Below, in pieces: positions 48,995 to 59,063 of a stretch of 64,000 bases of DNA (its first letter is position 1; each line of letters starts with the position of its first letter). The position numbers were made by a program, and so were the translations under genes. The stretch covers positions 1-64,000 of the forward strand of contig PHCB01000012.1 in the NCBI GenBank assembly GCA_002842095.1. Reading direction: 5' to 3'. Below the pieces are notes generated by a model. That model was not told the origin of the DNA, did no database searches, and worked only from the letters and a program-made list of their open reading frames with translations. The stretch is from a candidate division BRC1 bacterium HGW-BRC1-1 (GTDB lineage: Bacteria > Sumerlaeota > Sumerlaeia > Sumerlaeales > Sumerlaeaceae).

Positions 48995-51900
48995 TCACTC
49001 CTCCACCGGCAACAGTTGTAACGTAATCGGCGGCGCCTCGCCGTCGGGTGGCACAATTACTGTTTCGGTTTCGGATTCTCTATCGGGGAATCCATCAACG
49101 TAGAGTGTGTAGCTGCCCCCCTCCAAACCGTGCAGGTTGAAGGCTCCGGTTTTGTCTGATTCCGCCGTCCTGCCTATCCGGTTAAAGTGTGGTTCATTCG
49201 GGGCCTCGTTGTAGGCTGAAGTGACATAAGTATTCTCAACCGGATTGCCGTCGGCATCAATTACGCGCCCCGCTATTCTACCGCTGGGCATGCTTATATC
49301 GAGCTTCTGTTCATCTCCCCCCTTTATGTCGGTTGTAACCGTTAGAAAAGAAGCTTGCCCCGGACCGGCATCCCGCATGTGATAAGATGCGTCGACTTGA
49401 TACGACCCCGCTGGCAGGTCGTTTATCGTATAGCGCCCCTCCCCATTTGTCTGGGCAATAAAATGAATGTTTTCTTCCGCACCCTCACCCTTAGTCGACA
49501 GGGAAATCTGGCACTGGGGAAGTGGTTTCCCTTGGAAGGTAAGCAAGCCACTTAACGTGCCGGTGCCCAGGGTCATGACAAATTCCGTAACCTCCCCCTC
49601 CTTCACCGCGCATGAACCGTATAGCTTCGCGGACTGTTCACGCACATAATAGGAACCGGAAGGAATGTTTCCGAAAAGGGCCAGGCCCTCACCATTGGTT
49701 TGTGAATCAAACGTTATTATATTCCCGTCAGCGATAGAGGATATATCTGGACTCAGCGTGATCTGGATCGAGGTACCCTCCACCGGTTCACCCCCCGGAT
49801 CGCGCACCACCTGCACCCTCACGGTTCCGCCGGTGCCAGTCAGCATGTCGCCCATGTCGTGGACCTGATCATGGCTCACCCTCAGTCTCTCACGGCAAGG
49901 GGCCTTCCCCTCAATCTTCGCTTCCACCACCTTCACACCCGGAGGCGTTTTCTGAAACACGAATTCACCCTTTTCGGTGGTGATGGTGTTCAGCACCTTG
50001 ACGCCCAACTGGGGCATCACGAACCCCTGCATGGCGCCTTCACTTCCCACTGCCACCTTTACGCCAGCCAGGGGAGTCTTATCGGAACGGTTCAAAACTC
50101 GTCCGATAATGGTTCCGCCCGGACCCATGGGGAAATTATATTCCGGAGGTACACCACCGGGCCATTCGCTGGCGGTCATTTGCTGCGTGTAGGGCAAACA
50201 TCCCTCGGCAAGAACCGTGACGGTGTTGCTCTCGTTGGGACGCATTTGCAGTTGGAACTCACCCGGTTTGTCGGGCGATTGTTTGGCAAACCCCAACGCC
50301 CGAACCTCGAACTGAGAGATCGGCTTGAGGGTTTTCCAATCGGTGACCTTGCCGACAACGGTGATGAAATCCAACTTCGGTATGTTCAGAACGAAATCCA
50401 CCCCTTTGCGATCCACCTCCACGTTTTCCAAGCGGGCACTCGCCACATCGGGCACCCTGCACTGGCCCATGTAGAGACCTTCCTTCAGTCCCTCCACGCG
50501 GTATTTGCCCTTCTCATCGGACTTAGTGTTTCTGAGATAAACGCCGGAAGACCTATCGTTGTTGAAGAATGAAACGGTCGCCTCCGGCACGGGTTTTTTG
50601 TTCTGGTCCATCACGCGCCCCTCGATGAAGTGGGACTTGCGCAGTTGGAGGCGAATGTCGGAGCGCGTCTTCCCGTTTTCCACGACCACGCGCTTCAGTT
50701 CACAATTCGCAAATTGCGCGTGGGCGGCGTTCAGAACGATTTCGCCCGAGGGCAAATTGAAGAACACGAACTTACCGTCCGCGTCAGATTTCGTCTCCCA
50801 AAAACGGTTTCCCTCTGGCGCCTTACCCTCCTCCGGGGGGACGCTCGCACCGACATCGGCTCCGAGCACGGGCTTTCCCGCGGGATCAACCACCACGCCT
50901 GCAAGAGTTCCCCCGGTTTCCATGAGAATCACGACTCCCGTTACAGAATCGTCGGCGATGTTCACAAGGTCAGACCAGGCATTGGCGTATCCCTCAGCCG
51001 TGGCTTTCACATTAAGGTTGGTATTGGGCTCCACGTCGAACCTGAACGTGCCATCGGGTTGAGTCTTTTTAGGATTTGGAGACTGTCTCGTATAACCGTA
51101 ACTTTCCAAACTAACCGTCGCATCAGGTACCGAATCGCCGTTTTTCAGCGACACCCGGCCTGAGACGGTGAGACTTTCCACCATCTCGAAATCGCGGGTT
51201 ATCTCGGTCTCCTCGCCGAGCTGGAGCCAGAGATTTTCCCCTTCCGAGCTTCGCGGGCGGATGTCACCGGGCGTCTCGGAAACAACGTCGGAAAGCCGGA
51301 AGCCTTCTTTGTAAACGATCAACTCGTTCCTGACGACCCCCGTAATGGTGAAGCGCCCATTGGAGTCCGTAAGGGTCGGTTTGTTCTTATCCCACCATTG
51401 CTTGAGTCTCACGTCCGGCATGGGGGCGCCGGTCATCTTCTCGGTCACCTGCCCCCTCACCGTGTGACCCGGATAAACAAATAGCGTGTGGCCGGATGTG
51501 CTGAGGCCGTCGGACAGATTAAGCTCCAGGTTGCCTTTGGGGCCGGGCATCGGAAACAATTTTTCGCCGCTCGCCGAGAGGGAGAAGCTGCCCTTGGGCA
51601 CGCCTCGGAACATGAAATTACCCAGACGGTCCGTTACGGCGGAAGCCTTTGTGCGGTCGAAGAGGCGATTGTCCGGGACCCCAATAGTCTCACCGTTCAT
51701 GAATACCGTCGCGCTACTCACGAGGTCATTCGAGCCGACCTGCAACACGCGCCCTTCCACCAGCGCGCCGTCGCCAAAGCGAAATTCCACTCCGCGGGCG
51801 GGCGCGGTTACCTTCTTCATCAAGGCCCCATAACCGGGTGAGGCAGCCATAAGCGTTACTTCTGTGGCACTGGTTTTTAGACGGAACTCACCGCCGGGAC

Positions 51901-52570
51901 CCGCCTCGGTCGTTGAGTCGTTCACAGGAAAACCGCTGGCGACATCCTCCTTCGTGGCCAATCTTTCATATTCCCACACTGCGGTGACGATGCCGGACAG
52001 CGGCGCGCCGGTCGTATCGACCAGCCGCCCTGAAACCTCCGCACCCCTCTGCATGGCAAAGTCGCGCACCACGACCCGTGGGGTCCCACGAAGGGGCGCT
52101 TCTTCCCCTTCCGGCGAGGTATCCGCCGCCATGGAGATAAACCCCGCGCCGCCGGCGTTCACCATGGCCGAATCCACCGGGTCCACTTCAAAGCGGTACT
52201 CACCGCCACCGTGACCGACCAGCGTGGTCGTTGTGAGATCCAAAGTCACCGCGCTGGCCGTGGTCACGCTGGCGTTAAGGGCCACCGTCACGGTAGTATC
52301 CAGCGACCCTCCATCGGCAGCGTAAACCAAACCGGTGTAAACGCTCTTGCCGCCGGGCGCAGCGGCGATGTTTTTTCGACGCTCAGCCCGCGCCTGCGGC
52401 GAGGAGGCTTTGGCATCCGATCCACGCGATCCCGATGCGGTTACTTCCCCGGTCGAGAAACCTTCCTCGTCCAAGATCTCACCCGGTGCCAGGCCGCCCC
52501 GCTTCCATGCAAACAGCACGACCAAAGCCAACGCCACGACCACCAACATCCACGACCAACGTTTACGCAT
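48995..52570 (-). CDS. Giant membrane-anchored repeat protein (copy B)
   Basis: 1191 residues. Unlike its three relatives it has no lipobox but an uncleaved-looking anchor (WSWMLVVVALALVVLFAW), after which the same carboxypeptidase-regulatory-like modules follow ('SGRVSLKNGDSVPDATV', 'AGVVVDPAGKPVLGA', 'KGKYRVEGLKEGLYMG'). The C-terminal 250 residues match copy A closely, with near-identical DNA, e.g. around 45412-45450 and 49402-49440, showing recent duplication or gene conversion. GGAGA lies 11 bases upstream of the ATG. Function unknown. Confidence 0.85.
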   Translation of the reverse strand: MRKRWSWMLVVVALALVVLFAWKRGGLAPGEILDEEGFSTGEVTASGSRGSDAKASSPQARAERRKNIAAAPGGKSVYTGLVYAADGGSLDTTVTVALNASVTTASAVTLDLTTTTLVGHGGGEYRFEVDPVDSAMVNAGGAGFISMAADTSPEGEEAPLRGTPRVVVRDFAMQRGAEVSGRLVDTTGAPLSGIVTAVWEYERLATKEDVASGFPVNDSTTEAGPGGEFRLKTSATEVTLMAASPGYGALMKKVTAPARGVEFRFGDGALVEGRVLQVGSNDLVSSATVFMNGETIGVPDNRLFDRTKASAVTDRLGNFMFRGVPKGSFSLSASGEKLFPMPGPKGNLELNLSDGLSTSGHTLFVYPGHTVRGQVTEKMTGAPMPDVRLKQWWDKNKPTLTDSNGRFTITGVVRNELIVYKEGFRLSDVVSETPGDIRPRSSEGENLWLQLGEETEITRDFEMVESLTVSGRVSLKNGDSVPDATVSLESYGYTRQSPNPKKTQPDGTFRFDVEPNTNLNVKATAEGYANAWSDLVNIADDSVTGVVILMETGGTLAGVVVDPAGKPVLGADVGASVPPEEGKAPEGNRFWETKSDADGKFVFFNLPSGEIVLNAAHAQFANCELKRVVVENGKTRSDIRLQLRKSHFIEGRVMDQNKKPVPEATVSFFNNDRSSGVYLRNTKSDEKGKYRVEGLKEGLYMGQCRVPDVASARLENVEVDRKGVDFVLNIPKLDFITVVGKVTDWKTLKPISQFEVRALGFAKQSPDKPGEFQLQMRPNESNTVTVLAEGCLPYTQQMTASEWPGGVPPEYNFPMGPGGTIIGRVLNRSDKTPLAGVKVAVGSEGAMQGFVMPQLGVKVLNTITTEKGEFVFQKTPPGVKVVEAKIEGKAPCRERLRVSHDQVHDMGDMLTGTGGTVRVQVVRDPGGEPVEGTSIQITLSPDISSIADGNIITFDSQTNGEGLALFGNIPSGSYYVREQSAKLYGSCAVKEGEVTEFVMTLGTGTLSGLLTFQGKPLPQCQISLSTKGEGAEENIHFIAQTNGEGRYTINDLPAGSYQVDASYHMRDAGPGQASFLTVTTDIKGGDEQKLDISMPSGRIAGRVIDADGNPVENTYVTSAYNEAPNEPHFNRIGRTAESDKTGAFNLHGLEGGSYTLYVDGFPDRESETETVIVPPDGEAPPITLQLLPVEE

Positions 52571-52616
52571 CGGTTCTATGTCTCCACGGTTGAGCGGGTC
52601 TCAAACGAAAGTGAGG

Positions 52617-54527
52617 TTAGGGTAGTTGGAGGCGGACATCGCTGCGAGTTTTCCCCTCATCCACTGCTTCTTTCTGATTGGCTGAGGAGGCAAAACCCTC
52701 CTTTTTTGCTATCAAGGTTACCTCTCCAACGGGAAGGTTCAGCAACGTGAAGCGTCCTTGGGAGTCGCTTATGGTAGTTCCCACGTCAGTGTTCGAATTG
52801 AGGGTTCCCACCCTGACAATATGGCTTGCGAGGACTTCTGCCTCGGGCACCGGCTTACCCTGGGGGTCCACAACCACGCCACCCAGCGCACCTCCAGCTT
52901 TGAGAATGACATCCACGCCAGACATAGAGGTTCCTTTCACCTCGACCATGTCTGAAAGGCCGGGAGCATAACCGGGAGCAAAGGCCTGGACACAGCCGGA
53001 AATGTTGGGAAGAACTTCCAGTTTGAAGGTGCCATCATTCTTCACCTTGACCATATAATGAGTGATTCCGGCATCACCGGAAGTAATGAATGAGATCGAT
53101 GCATCCGGGATGATATCGCCGTTTTTCCGCATAACCTTGCCAGAAATCGTGATGGTATCCGCCATTTCGAAATCCCGAGTGACATCCAGTGCATCACCCA
53201 AATCCACTTTCAGAATGGACGCCATCGCAGCGCCGGATGGAAAAAACATCTGGACCCGCTGTTGCGGATTGTCATCAGCGGCACGCAGTCCCTCCTTCGC
53301 CACATACAATTTGCCGCTGGTTACAGGAAACAACCTGTATCTTCCGTCCGCATCGGTTTGCGCCTCAACCTTTGGAAGACCATAGCTATGTAAAATGTCT
53401 ACGCCTGCAATCGGTTCGCCAGTTCCTTTTTTCGTCACGCGACCCGTGACGGTGTGGCCGGGGTAGACCATCAACTCTATCCCAGACGTACTGACGCCAT
53501 CGACGATAGGCACCCAGTCGTTTCCTGTTCCTTTACTATAGGGAAAGGGGAAGAGTTTCTCACTGCTGGCCATGAGAGCATAAACGCCATCACTCATGCC
53601 GCGCAGATGGAAAGCGCCCTGGGGGTTGGTCACAACTTCAGAAAACTTGGCCCCGGGAACTTCTTCCATACGGCGGTTTAAATCTTTGGCATTTACCACC
53701 ACCGTGACGCTGGAAACTCCCTCGCGGGTCCCATGCATCAAGACCATTCCCTCTATGGAGGCCCCTTCGCCTAACCGGATTTCCACACCACTTGCCGGTG
53801 CCGTGGTGAGTTTATCCACCGGCCCGTAACCATCCGAAGAACCCACAAGCTTAATATCACGGGAGGCCACCGTCAGCGAGAAACCCTCGCTGGCGAATGA
53901 CCTGGCCTGGAAATAAGGCATAACCCTGACAGCATCCGGCTTTGCGTTGCGCCAGGAGTCCAAGTCCATGGGCCAGGTGGCAATGACTCTCCCGTCCACC
54001 GGCGTTCCGCTGGCATCCAGCAACCGACCGGAAACCTCCAACCCGCGCTCCATCTCAAAATCGCGCACGACGGTTTTCCCTTCGGAAGGAATGCCGTTTC
54101 CCTCACCGATAAACGTAGCCATGGTAAGAAGCCCTTTACCGCTGGCACTCAGTCTCGCCATCGGCGGGGAATCCATTTCAAATTTATAGCGGCCATCATC
54201 ACCCACCAACACCGCGGAAGTATTGGTCTCATCGCTCAGTCCTCGGACCACACCCAAATGCAAAGATAGGGTAACCGACGTGCCCAAGGGTTGCCCGTCG
54301 GCGGCGGTGACTTCGCCCATGAAGATCGTTTTTTCCGGCGCGGCTTTGGGAAGATTCGATTTGGGTACCACGCCCGGCGAGGCTTGTCCGCCCGCCTTGC
54401 CGAGTTCTGGTGGCGCGGCAACCTTGCCGCCATCCTCCGAGGAACCGCAACCCGCCAGAACCAGCATCACGCTGCAGAATGCTGCCGCCACAAAACCCGA
54501 ACCAAATCCGCGCACCTGAATCATCAT
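52617..54527 (-). CDS. Truncated giant lipoprotein (copy C)
   Basis: 636 residues; lipobox in 'VLAGCGSSE'. Nearly the same N-terminus as copy D (MMIQVRGFGSGF against MMIQLRGFGSGF) and the same module order, but it ends at 'KTRSDVRLQLP' where D continues 'RLELRPPHFIAGRV'. The DNA just past the stop still resembles D for about ten bases, so a deletion with a small frame change most likely removed the second half. Modules are intact up to there, so a shorter functional protein is possible. Copy B starts only 46 bases further. Confidence 0.75.
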   Translation of the reverse strand: MMIQVRGFGSGFVAAAFCSVMLVLAGCGSSEDGGKVAAPPELGKAGGQASPGVVPKSNLPKAAPEKTIFMGEVTAADGQPLGTSVTLSLHLGVVRGLSDETNTSAVLVGDDGRYKFEMDSPPMARLSASGKGLLTMATFIGEGNGIPSEGKTVVRDFEMERGLEVSGRLLDASGTPVDGRVIATWPMDLDSWRNAKPDAVRVMPYFQARSFASEGFSLTVASRDIKLVGSSDGYGPVDKLTTAPASGVEIRLGEGASIEGMVLMHGTREGVSSVTVVVNAKDLNRRMEEVPGAKFSEVVTNPQGAFHLRGMSDGVYALMASSEKLFPFPYSKGTGNDWVPIVDGVSTSGIELMVYPGHTVTGRVTKKGTGEPIAGVDILHSYGLPKVEAQTDADGRYRLFPVTSGKLYVAKEGLRAADDNPQQRVQMFFPSGAAMASILKVDLGDALDVTRDFEMADTITISGKVMRKNGDIIPDASISFITSGDAGITHYMVKVKNDGTFKLEVLPNISGCVQAFAPGYAPGLSDMVEVKGTSMSGVDVILKAGGALGGVVVDPQGKPVPEAEVLASHIVRVGTLNSNTDVGTTISDSQGRFTLLNLPVGEVTLIAKKEGFASSANQKEAVDEGKTRSDVRLQLP

Positions 54528-54555
54528 CGTATCCCCATGATTTTCTGACTATGCA

Positions 54556-54576
54556 CATTCACTGTCACCGTGAATG
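54556..54576. other. Short hairpin between copies C and D
   Basis: cattcac (54556-54562) pairs with gtgaatg (54570-54576) over 7 bases. It lies in the 90-base gap between the two minus-strand genes. No U-tract; possibly an operator or processing site. Confidence 0.35.
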
Positions 54577-54618
54577 AACGAGTTTCATGCGAAGTTCCAG
54601 TTCAATCCACTGCACCAC

Positions 54619-57600
54619 CTACGGCACGCTTACGGTCACCTCGACGACTTCGTGGGCTACGATGGTCATTTTCGCGGTGGCGGTTTTTCCGTCGGCCAGT
54701 TTTACGGTGGCGGTATAGTTGCCGGGGAAGAGGCCGCGGGCTACCCACAGGCCGTTGGGGTCGGCCTTGCCGCTTTGGGGTTTCTCGATGCTCTGGGGGT
54801 CATCGGGGGCGATGGAGCACGGGGCACCGGGGATGGGTGCGCCACCGGCGCCGGTTACCGTCAGACGCAAGGCTCCGGCGTCGTACAGCACGTCGTCGAG
54901 GCGCACGGTTTCGCCGGCCTTCACTTCGATGTCGTGATAGCCCATGGAGAATCCCCACGAGCCGACCTCCACGCGGTATCGGCCGATGGGGATGTCGGGG
55001 ATGGTCATCAGGCCGTCGGGGCCGCGTTTGCCGGAGTGGTCATAGCGTCCGCCCGTTTCGACGGAGGTCAGGTAGCACCAAGCCTCGGGGATGGGCGCGC
55101 CGGAGGTGTAGTTGAGCGCCGACGACACGACGGTGCCGGCGTTGCCTTTCTCCAGTTTAAGCGTCACCGAGCGCGAGTTTCCCTTGGCGGGTACTTCAAC
55201 CTTCTCGGGTTTCGAAACACCCTCTCCGGTCTTTTTGGCCGAGATGGTGTAATCTCCGGGGGTTATTCCGGCCAGGTCGAACTCGCCCCTGTCGCCGGAT
55301 CTGAAAGTGTTGCCATAGCTGAACATCGAAGCGTAGGCCGACCCGGGGTCCAAGGGAACGACCGTGATGGTAGCACCAGAAACCGGGTTGCCCGCCTCGT
55401 CCGTCACGCGCCCCACGAGGTGCCCCGCAGGAAACTCGAAATCTTTTACCTGCACACCGGACCCGCGAACCTCCAGGGTTTCTTCGATCCGAGACATTCT
55501 GCCTGCCTGTTGCTCCTCGTAGGACATAACCGTTGCCCGATACGTTCCGGCGGGAAGATTTTTGATTTCATATTTTCCCTCCCCCTCCACCTGGGCACTC
55601 ATGTTCACGCGTTCGGACGCCTCGCCCCCCTGACGGCTGAGCGAAATACCTCCGGCGCTGATGGGTTTGCCTTCTTTGGTAATCTTGCCGGTTAATGTTC
55701 CCCCTCCAAGGCGGAGAACCACTTCCACGGTAGCCTCGCCGTTCACGACGGTGTTGCCATGGATTTTGTTGTTTTGGTCGCTAACGCTGTAAGGTCCGGG
55801 AGCAAGATTTTCGAAGAGGGCTGTTCCCTGGGCGTCGGTTTTTTTAGAACCACGAGTCCCACTGCCGGGTGCCATTTGGGACATGATATTAATGTCGGCC
55901 CCTTCCACGGGGGAGTCGCCCGGATCGCGAACAACTTTCACACGGATGGCACCGCCGGTGCCAATCTCGATGTCGCCGGCGTCGGCAATCTTGTCGTGTT
56001 CCACCGTGATGGTTTTACTGGCGGGAGCTTTCCCTTCGCCGACTTTAACTTCTATCTGCACGGAACCGGCGGGTGCCTTTTCGAAAACGAACTGCCCGTC
56101 GGCCGTGGTGGTGGCGTTGCGCATGGTGGCTTTCAATTCGTCGGGCACCCATCCGAAATTAGAACCGCTCGACATCATGGTCAGTTTCGCCCCCGGAATG
56201 GGGGCCTTGTCTGCCTTATTGACCACCCGCCCGATGATGGTACCGCCGGGCCCGAGGAGGAAGGTGATCTCCTTGGTAGACCCCATGCCGGTGTCGGCCG
56301 AGAAGCTTTGAATGGATGGTTGGTAGTCCGGTGCGGAAACGGTCAGGGTGTAGGTAACATTCGCCTGAGCCTGGAGGGTGAATTCGCCAGGTTTGTCAGG
56401 GGATTTTTTCACCTGATTGTATTCGGGGGTCACCTTGAAATCTTTGATGGGGTCGCGCGATTTCCAGTCGAGGACCTTGCCGATGACGGTCAAATCGCCC
56501 TTCTTCTCCTCGCCGAGGATGAAATCGACGTCGTCGCGATCGACTTTGACACCCTGCTTCTGGGCGTTACCCTGGGGTTGCTTATTGCAATTGCCCGTAT
56601 AGGTTCCCTCGGCAAGATCATCCACCCGGTATTTCCCATCCTCGTCGGTGGTAGCCCTTCCCGAACCTCCGGATTGGCTGTAGAAGCTCACGGACGCCCC
56701 CGCGATGGGCTTTTTATTTGTGTCCGTTACCCGCCCGGCAATGAAGTGAGGAGGGCGTAGTTCGAGCCGCACATCGCTGCGGGTTTTATCCTCTTCGATT
56801 TCTTCCTTTTGATCAACGGAAGAGGCGAAACCCTTCTTGTGGGCCGTCAATGAGTTGCTTCCGACCGGAAGGTTTAACAGTGCAAACCGTCCCTCGGCAT
56901 CGCTCACGGTATCTCCCACCGTTTCGCCCATACTTGACATTCCCAAACTGACGTAGGCTGTTGCGTTAACTTTTGCCTCGGGCACCGGCTTGCCCTGGGG
57001 GTCGACCACCACGCCACCCAGCGAACCACCCGCGTTGAGAATGACCACCACACCAGACACGGAGGTGTCCAACACCTCGACCATCTCTGAAATGCCGCGG
57101 GCATAACCGGGGGCTACGGCTTTCACGCGACCGGTGATGTTGGGGACCACCTCCATTTTGAAGGTGCCGTCGTTATTCACTCTTGTGAGATTTGCTGAGT
57201 TCATTCCACCCCCACCAGAAGAGAAAAGAGAGACCGACGCATCGGGGATGATGTCTCCATTTTTGCGCGTCACCTTGCCTGAAATGGTGATGGACTCCGC
57301 CATCTCGAAATCCCGGCTGACATCAAGTTCGTCGCCCAATTCCACCGTCAGTCTGGATTTCATAACAGGCCCGGCGGAAAACATCTGCGCCCGTCGACTG
57401 GACGCCGAGTCCACCATTCGAAAACCTTCCTTCGCCACAACCAACTGGACGTTGGTTACCGGGAACAACCGGTATCTTCCGTCTGAATCGGTCTCCGCCT
57501 TGACCGCGTTGGCATAAACATTCTGAGAAATTTCCACACCCGCGATGGGTTCGCCGGTCTCTTTGTTCGTCACACGACCGGACACCGTGTGCCCGGGATA

Positions 57601-58719
57601 AAGCATCAGTTCGATCCCGGAGGTGCTGGCGCCGTCGGCGATGCTCACGCTGGCTGTTCCCAACCCTTTATTGCCGGGGAAGGGAAAGAGTTTTTCGCCC
57701 TTGGCCATGAGAGCATATTCGCCGTTGCTCATGCCGCGCAGATGGAACATGCCCTGTGGGTCAGTCACTACCGCCGAAACCTTGGCGATGGGCATCCTTC
57801 CACCACGGGGGGTCATGTCTTTGCCGCTCACCTGCACCGTTGCGCTGGAAACACCCTCACGGGTGCCTTGCATCAGCACCATGCCCTCAATGGAGGCGCC
57901 TTCGCCCAAACGGATTTCGATGCCGGTGGCAGGGGCCGTGGTGGTTTTTTCCACGGGACCATATCCTTCTGCGGAACCCACGAGAGTGACCTCACCGGAG
58001 GCAACGGTGAGCGAAAATCCATCGGTAGCAGAAGATTTGTCCTGAACAGAAGGAATAACCCTGACATCATCCGGTTTTGCGTTGCTCATAGCGGCCATGT
58101 CCACGGGCCAGGTCCCCGTTACACTACCGGTTAAGGGCGCACCGCTGACGTCCACCAGTCGGCCTGAAACCTCAACTCCACGCTCCATCTTGAAATCGCG
58201 CACGACGGTTTTCCCATCATAAGAACCGCCGTTCGGATCATATACGGCGGTCACCATCATGAGGAGACCTTTGCCGCTGGCGGTCAGGCTGGCAAATTGC
58301 GGTGTATCTATTTCAAAGCGATAGCGACCGTCGGCACCCACGGTCACGCTGGTGGCATTGGTGTTATCGGGCATTCCTGTGGAAACACCCTGATTCAAAC
58401 CAACCGTAACCGACGTGCCCAGCAGTTGCCCGTCGGCGGAGGTAACTTCGCCCATGATGATCGTTTTTCCGGGTGCGGCTTTGGGATGATTAGGGGTGGC
58501 CTCCACGCGCGGTTTCGCGGGCGCGGGGGTTGGCGCGGGCGTGGCATCGGTGCGTGTGATGCGCGTGGCCGGGGTGGCTTGTTCGGCCACATTGCCGGGT
58601 TCTCGAGGCGCGGCGGACTTGCCGGCATCATCCGCGGAATCACAACCCGCCAGAGCCAGCATCACGCTACAGAATGCCACCGCTGCAAAACCCGAACCAA
58701 ATCCGCGTAGCTGAATCAT
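54619..58719 (-). CDS. Giant lipoprotein with carboxypeptidase-regulatory-like repeats (copy D)
   Basis: About 1366 residues, the longest member. Signal peptide with lipobox 'LALAGC', then a Pro/Ala-rich spacer ('TPAPTPAPAKP'), then about twelve beta-sandwich modules with 'GKVTRKNGDIIPDASV', 'DSDGRYRLFPV', 'GGVVVDPQGKPVPEAKV' and 'LVGRVTDEAGNPVSGATI'. It has two extra modules at the C-terminus lacking in A and B ('PIPGAPCSIAPDD'). GAGGA lies 7 bases before the ATG at 58719. Probably the ancestral form from which C was made. Surface or periplasmic scaffold by family; ligand unknown. Confidence 0.85.
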   Translation of the reverse strand: MIQLRGFGSGFAAVAFCSVMLALAGCDSADDAGKSAAPREPGNVAEQATPATRITRTDATPAPTPAPAKPRVEATPNHPKAAPGKTIIMGEVTSADGQLLGTSVTVGLNQGVSTGMPDNTNATSVTVGADGRYRFEIDTPQFASLTASGKGLLMMVTAVYDPNGGSYDGKTVVRDFKMERGVEVSGRLVDVSGAPLTGSVTGTWPVDMAAMSNAKPDDVRVIPSVQDKSSATDGFSLTVASGEVTLVGSAEGYGPVEKTTTAPATGIEIRLGEGASIEGMVLMQGTREGVSSATVQVSGKDMTPRGGRMPIAKVSAVVTDPQGMFHLRGMSNGEYALMAKGEKLFPFPGNKGLGTASVSIADGASTSGIELMLYPGHTVSGRVTNKETGEPIAGVEISQNVYANAVKAETDSDGRYRLFPVTNVQLVVAKEGFRMVDSASSRRAQMFSAGPVMKSRLTVELGDELDVSRDFEMAESITISGKVTRKNGDIIPDASVSLFSSGGGGMNSANLTRVNNDGTFKMEVVPNITGRVKAVAPGYARGISEMVEVLDTSVSGVVVILNAGGSLGGVVVDPQGKPVPEAKVNATAYVSLGMSSMGETVGDTVSDAEGRFALLNLPVGSNSLTAHKKGFASSVDQKEEIEEDKTRSDVRLELRPPHFIAGRVTDTNKKPIAGASVSFYSQSGGSGRATTDEDGKYRVDDLAEGTYTGNCNKQPQGNAQKQGVKVDRDDVDFILGEEKKGDLTVIGKVLDWKSRDPIKDFKVTPEYNQVKKSPDKPGEFTLQAQANVTYTLTVSAPDYQPSIQSFSADTGMGSTKEITFLLGPGGTIIGRVVNKADKAPIPGAKLTMMSSGSNFGWVPDELKATMRNATTTADGQFVFEKAPAGSVQIEVKVGEGKAPASKTITVEHDKIADAGDIEIGTGGAIRVKVVRDPGDSPVEGADINIMSQMAPGSGTRGSKKTDAQGTALFENLAPGPYSVSDQNNKIHGNTVVNGEATVEVVLRLGGGTLTGKITKEGKPISAGGISLSRQGGEASERVNMSAQVEGEGKYEIKNLPAGTYRATVMSYEEQQAGRMSRIEETLEVRGSGVQVKDFEFPAGHLVGRVTDEAGNPVSGATITVVPLDPGSAYASMFSYGNTFRSGDRGEFDLAGITPGDYTISAKKTGEGVSKPEKVEVPAKGNSRSVTLKLEKGNAGTVVSSALNYTSGAPIPEAWCYLTSVETGGRYDHSGKRGPDGLMTIPDIPIGRYRVEVGSWGFSMGYHDIEVKAGETVRLDDVLYDAGALRLTVTGAGGAPIPGAPCSIAPDDPQSIEKPQSGKADPNGLWVARGLFPGNYTATVKLADGKTATAKMTIVAHEVVEVTVSVP

Positions 58720-59063
58720 CACCGTGTCCTCTTGAGCATCTGATTGCGCCGATCCGTATGGACGGCGTTTTTTTCCGAACTGGCACCGCTGAAATACTTA
58801 AAAACTTCTGACCGGAGAAACCGCATCGTGTGCGCATTCGCCTTACGGGGCCAATCAGGAGATTGGCGTTCCCGGACAAAAGCGAACCATTCCTCGTTAC
58901 GGATTTCCAGACATTAAATAAGACGAGAGGGGGGCCAAGATGGATGACAGGGAATCTCAAAATAATTAAAATTGATGGTTTGGTAAAGGCCTGTCATCGG
59001 TGGGGGCAGTCGGTGCGTCTAAATGCGCAGGTGCATCGAATCTACCCCGTAGGAGCCTTCCCT
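58720..59063. other. Divergent intergenic region, repeat-protein array and prepilin genes
   Basis: About 340 bases between the minus-strand array and the plus-strand prepilin gene, so promoters for both must be here. An open frame runs through the right part in phase with the prepilin but has no ribosome binding site and no pilin-like leader. Only the AGGAG at 59051-59055 is clear. Confidence 0.5.

Noticed and set aside
44996-58719. Carboxypeptidase enzymes
   Set aside because: Only the regulatory-like beta modules are present; no zinc-carboxypeptidase motifs are visible, so no enzyme activity is claimed.
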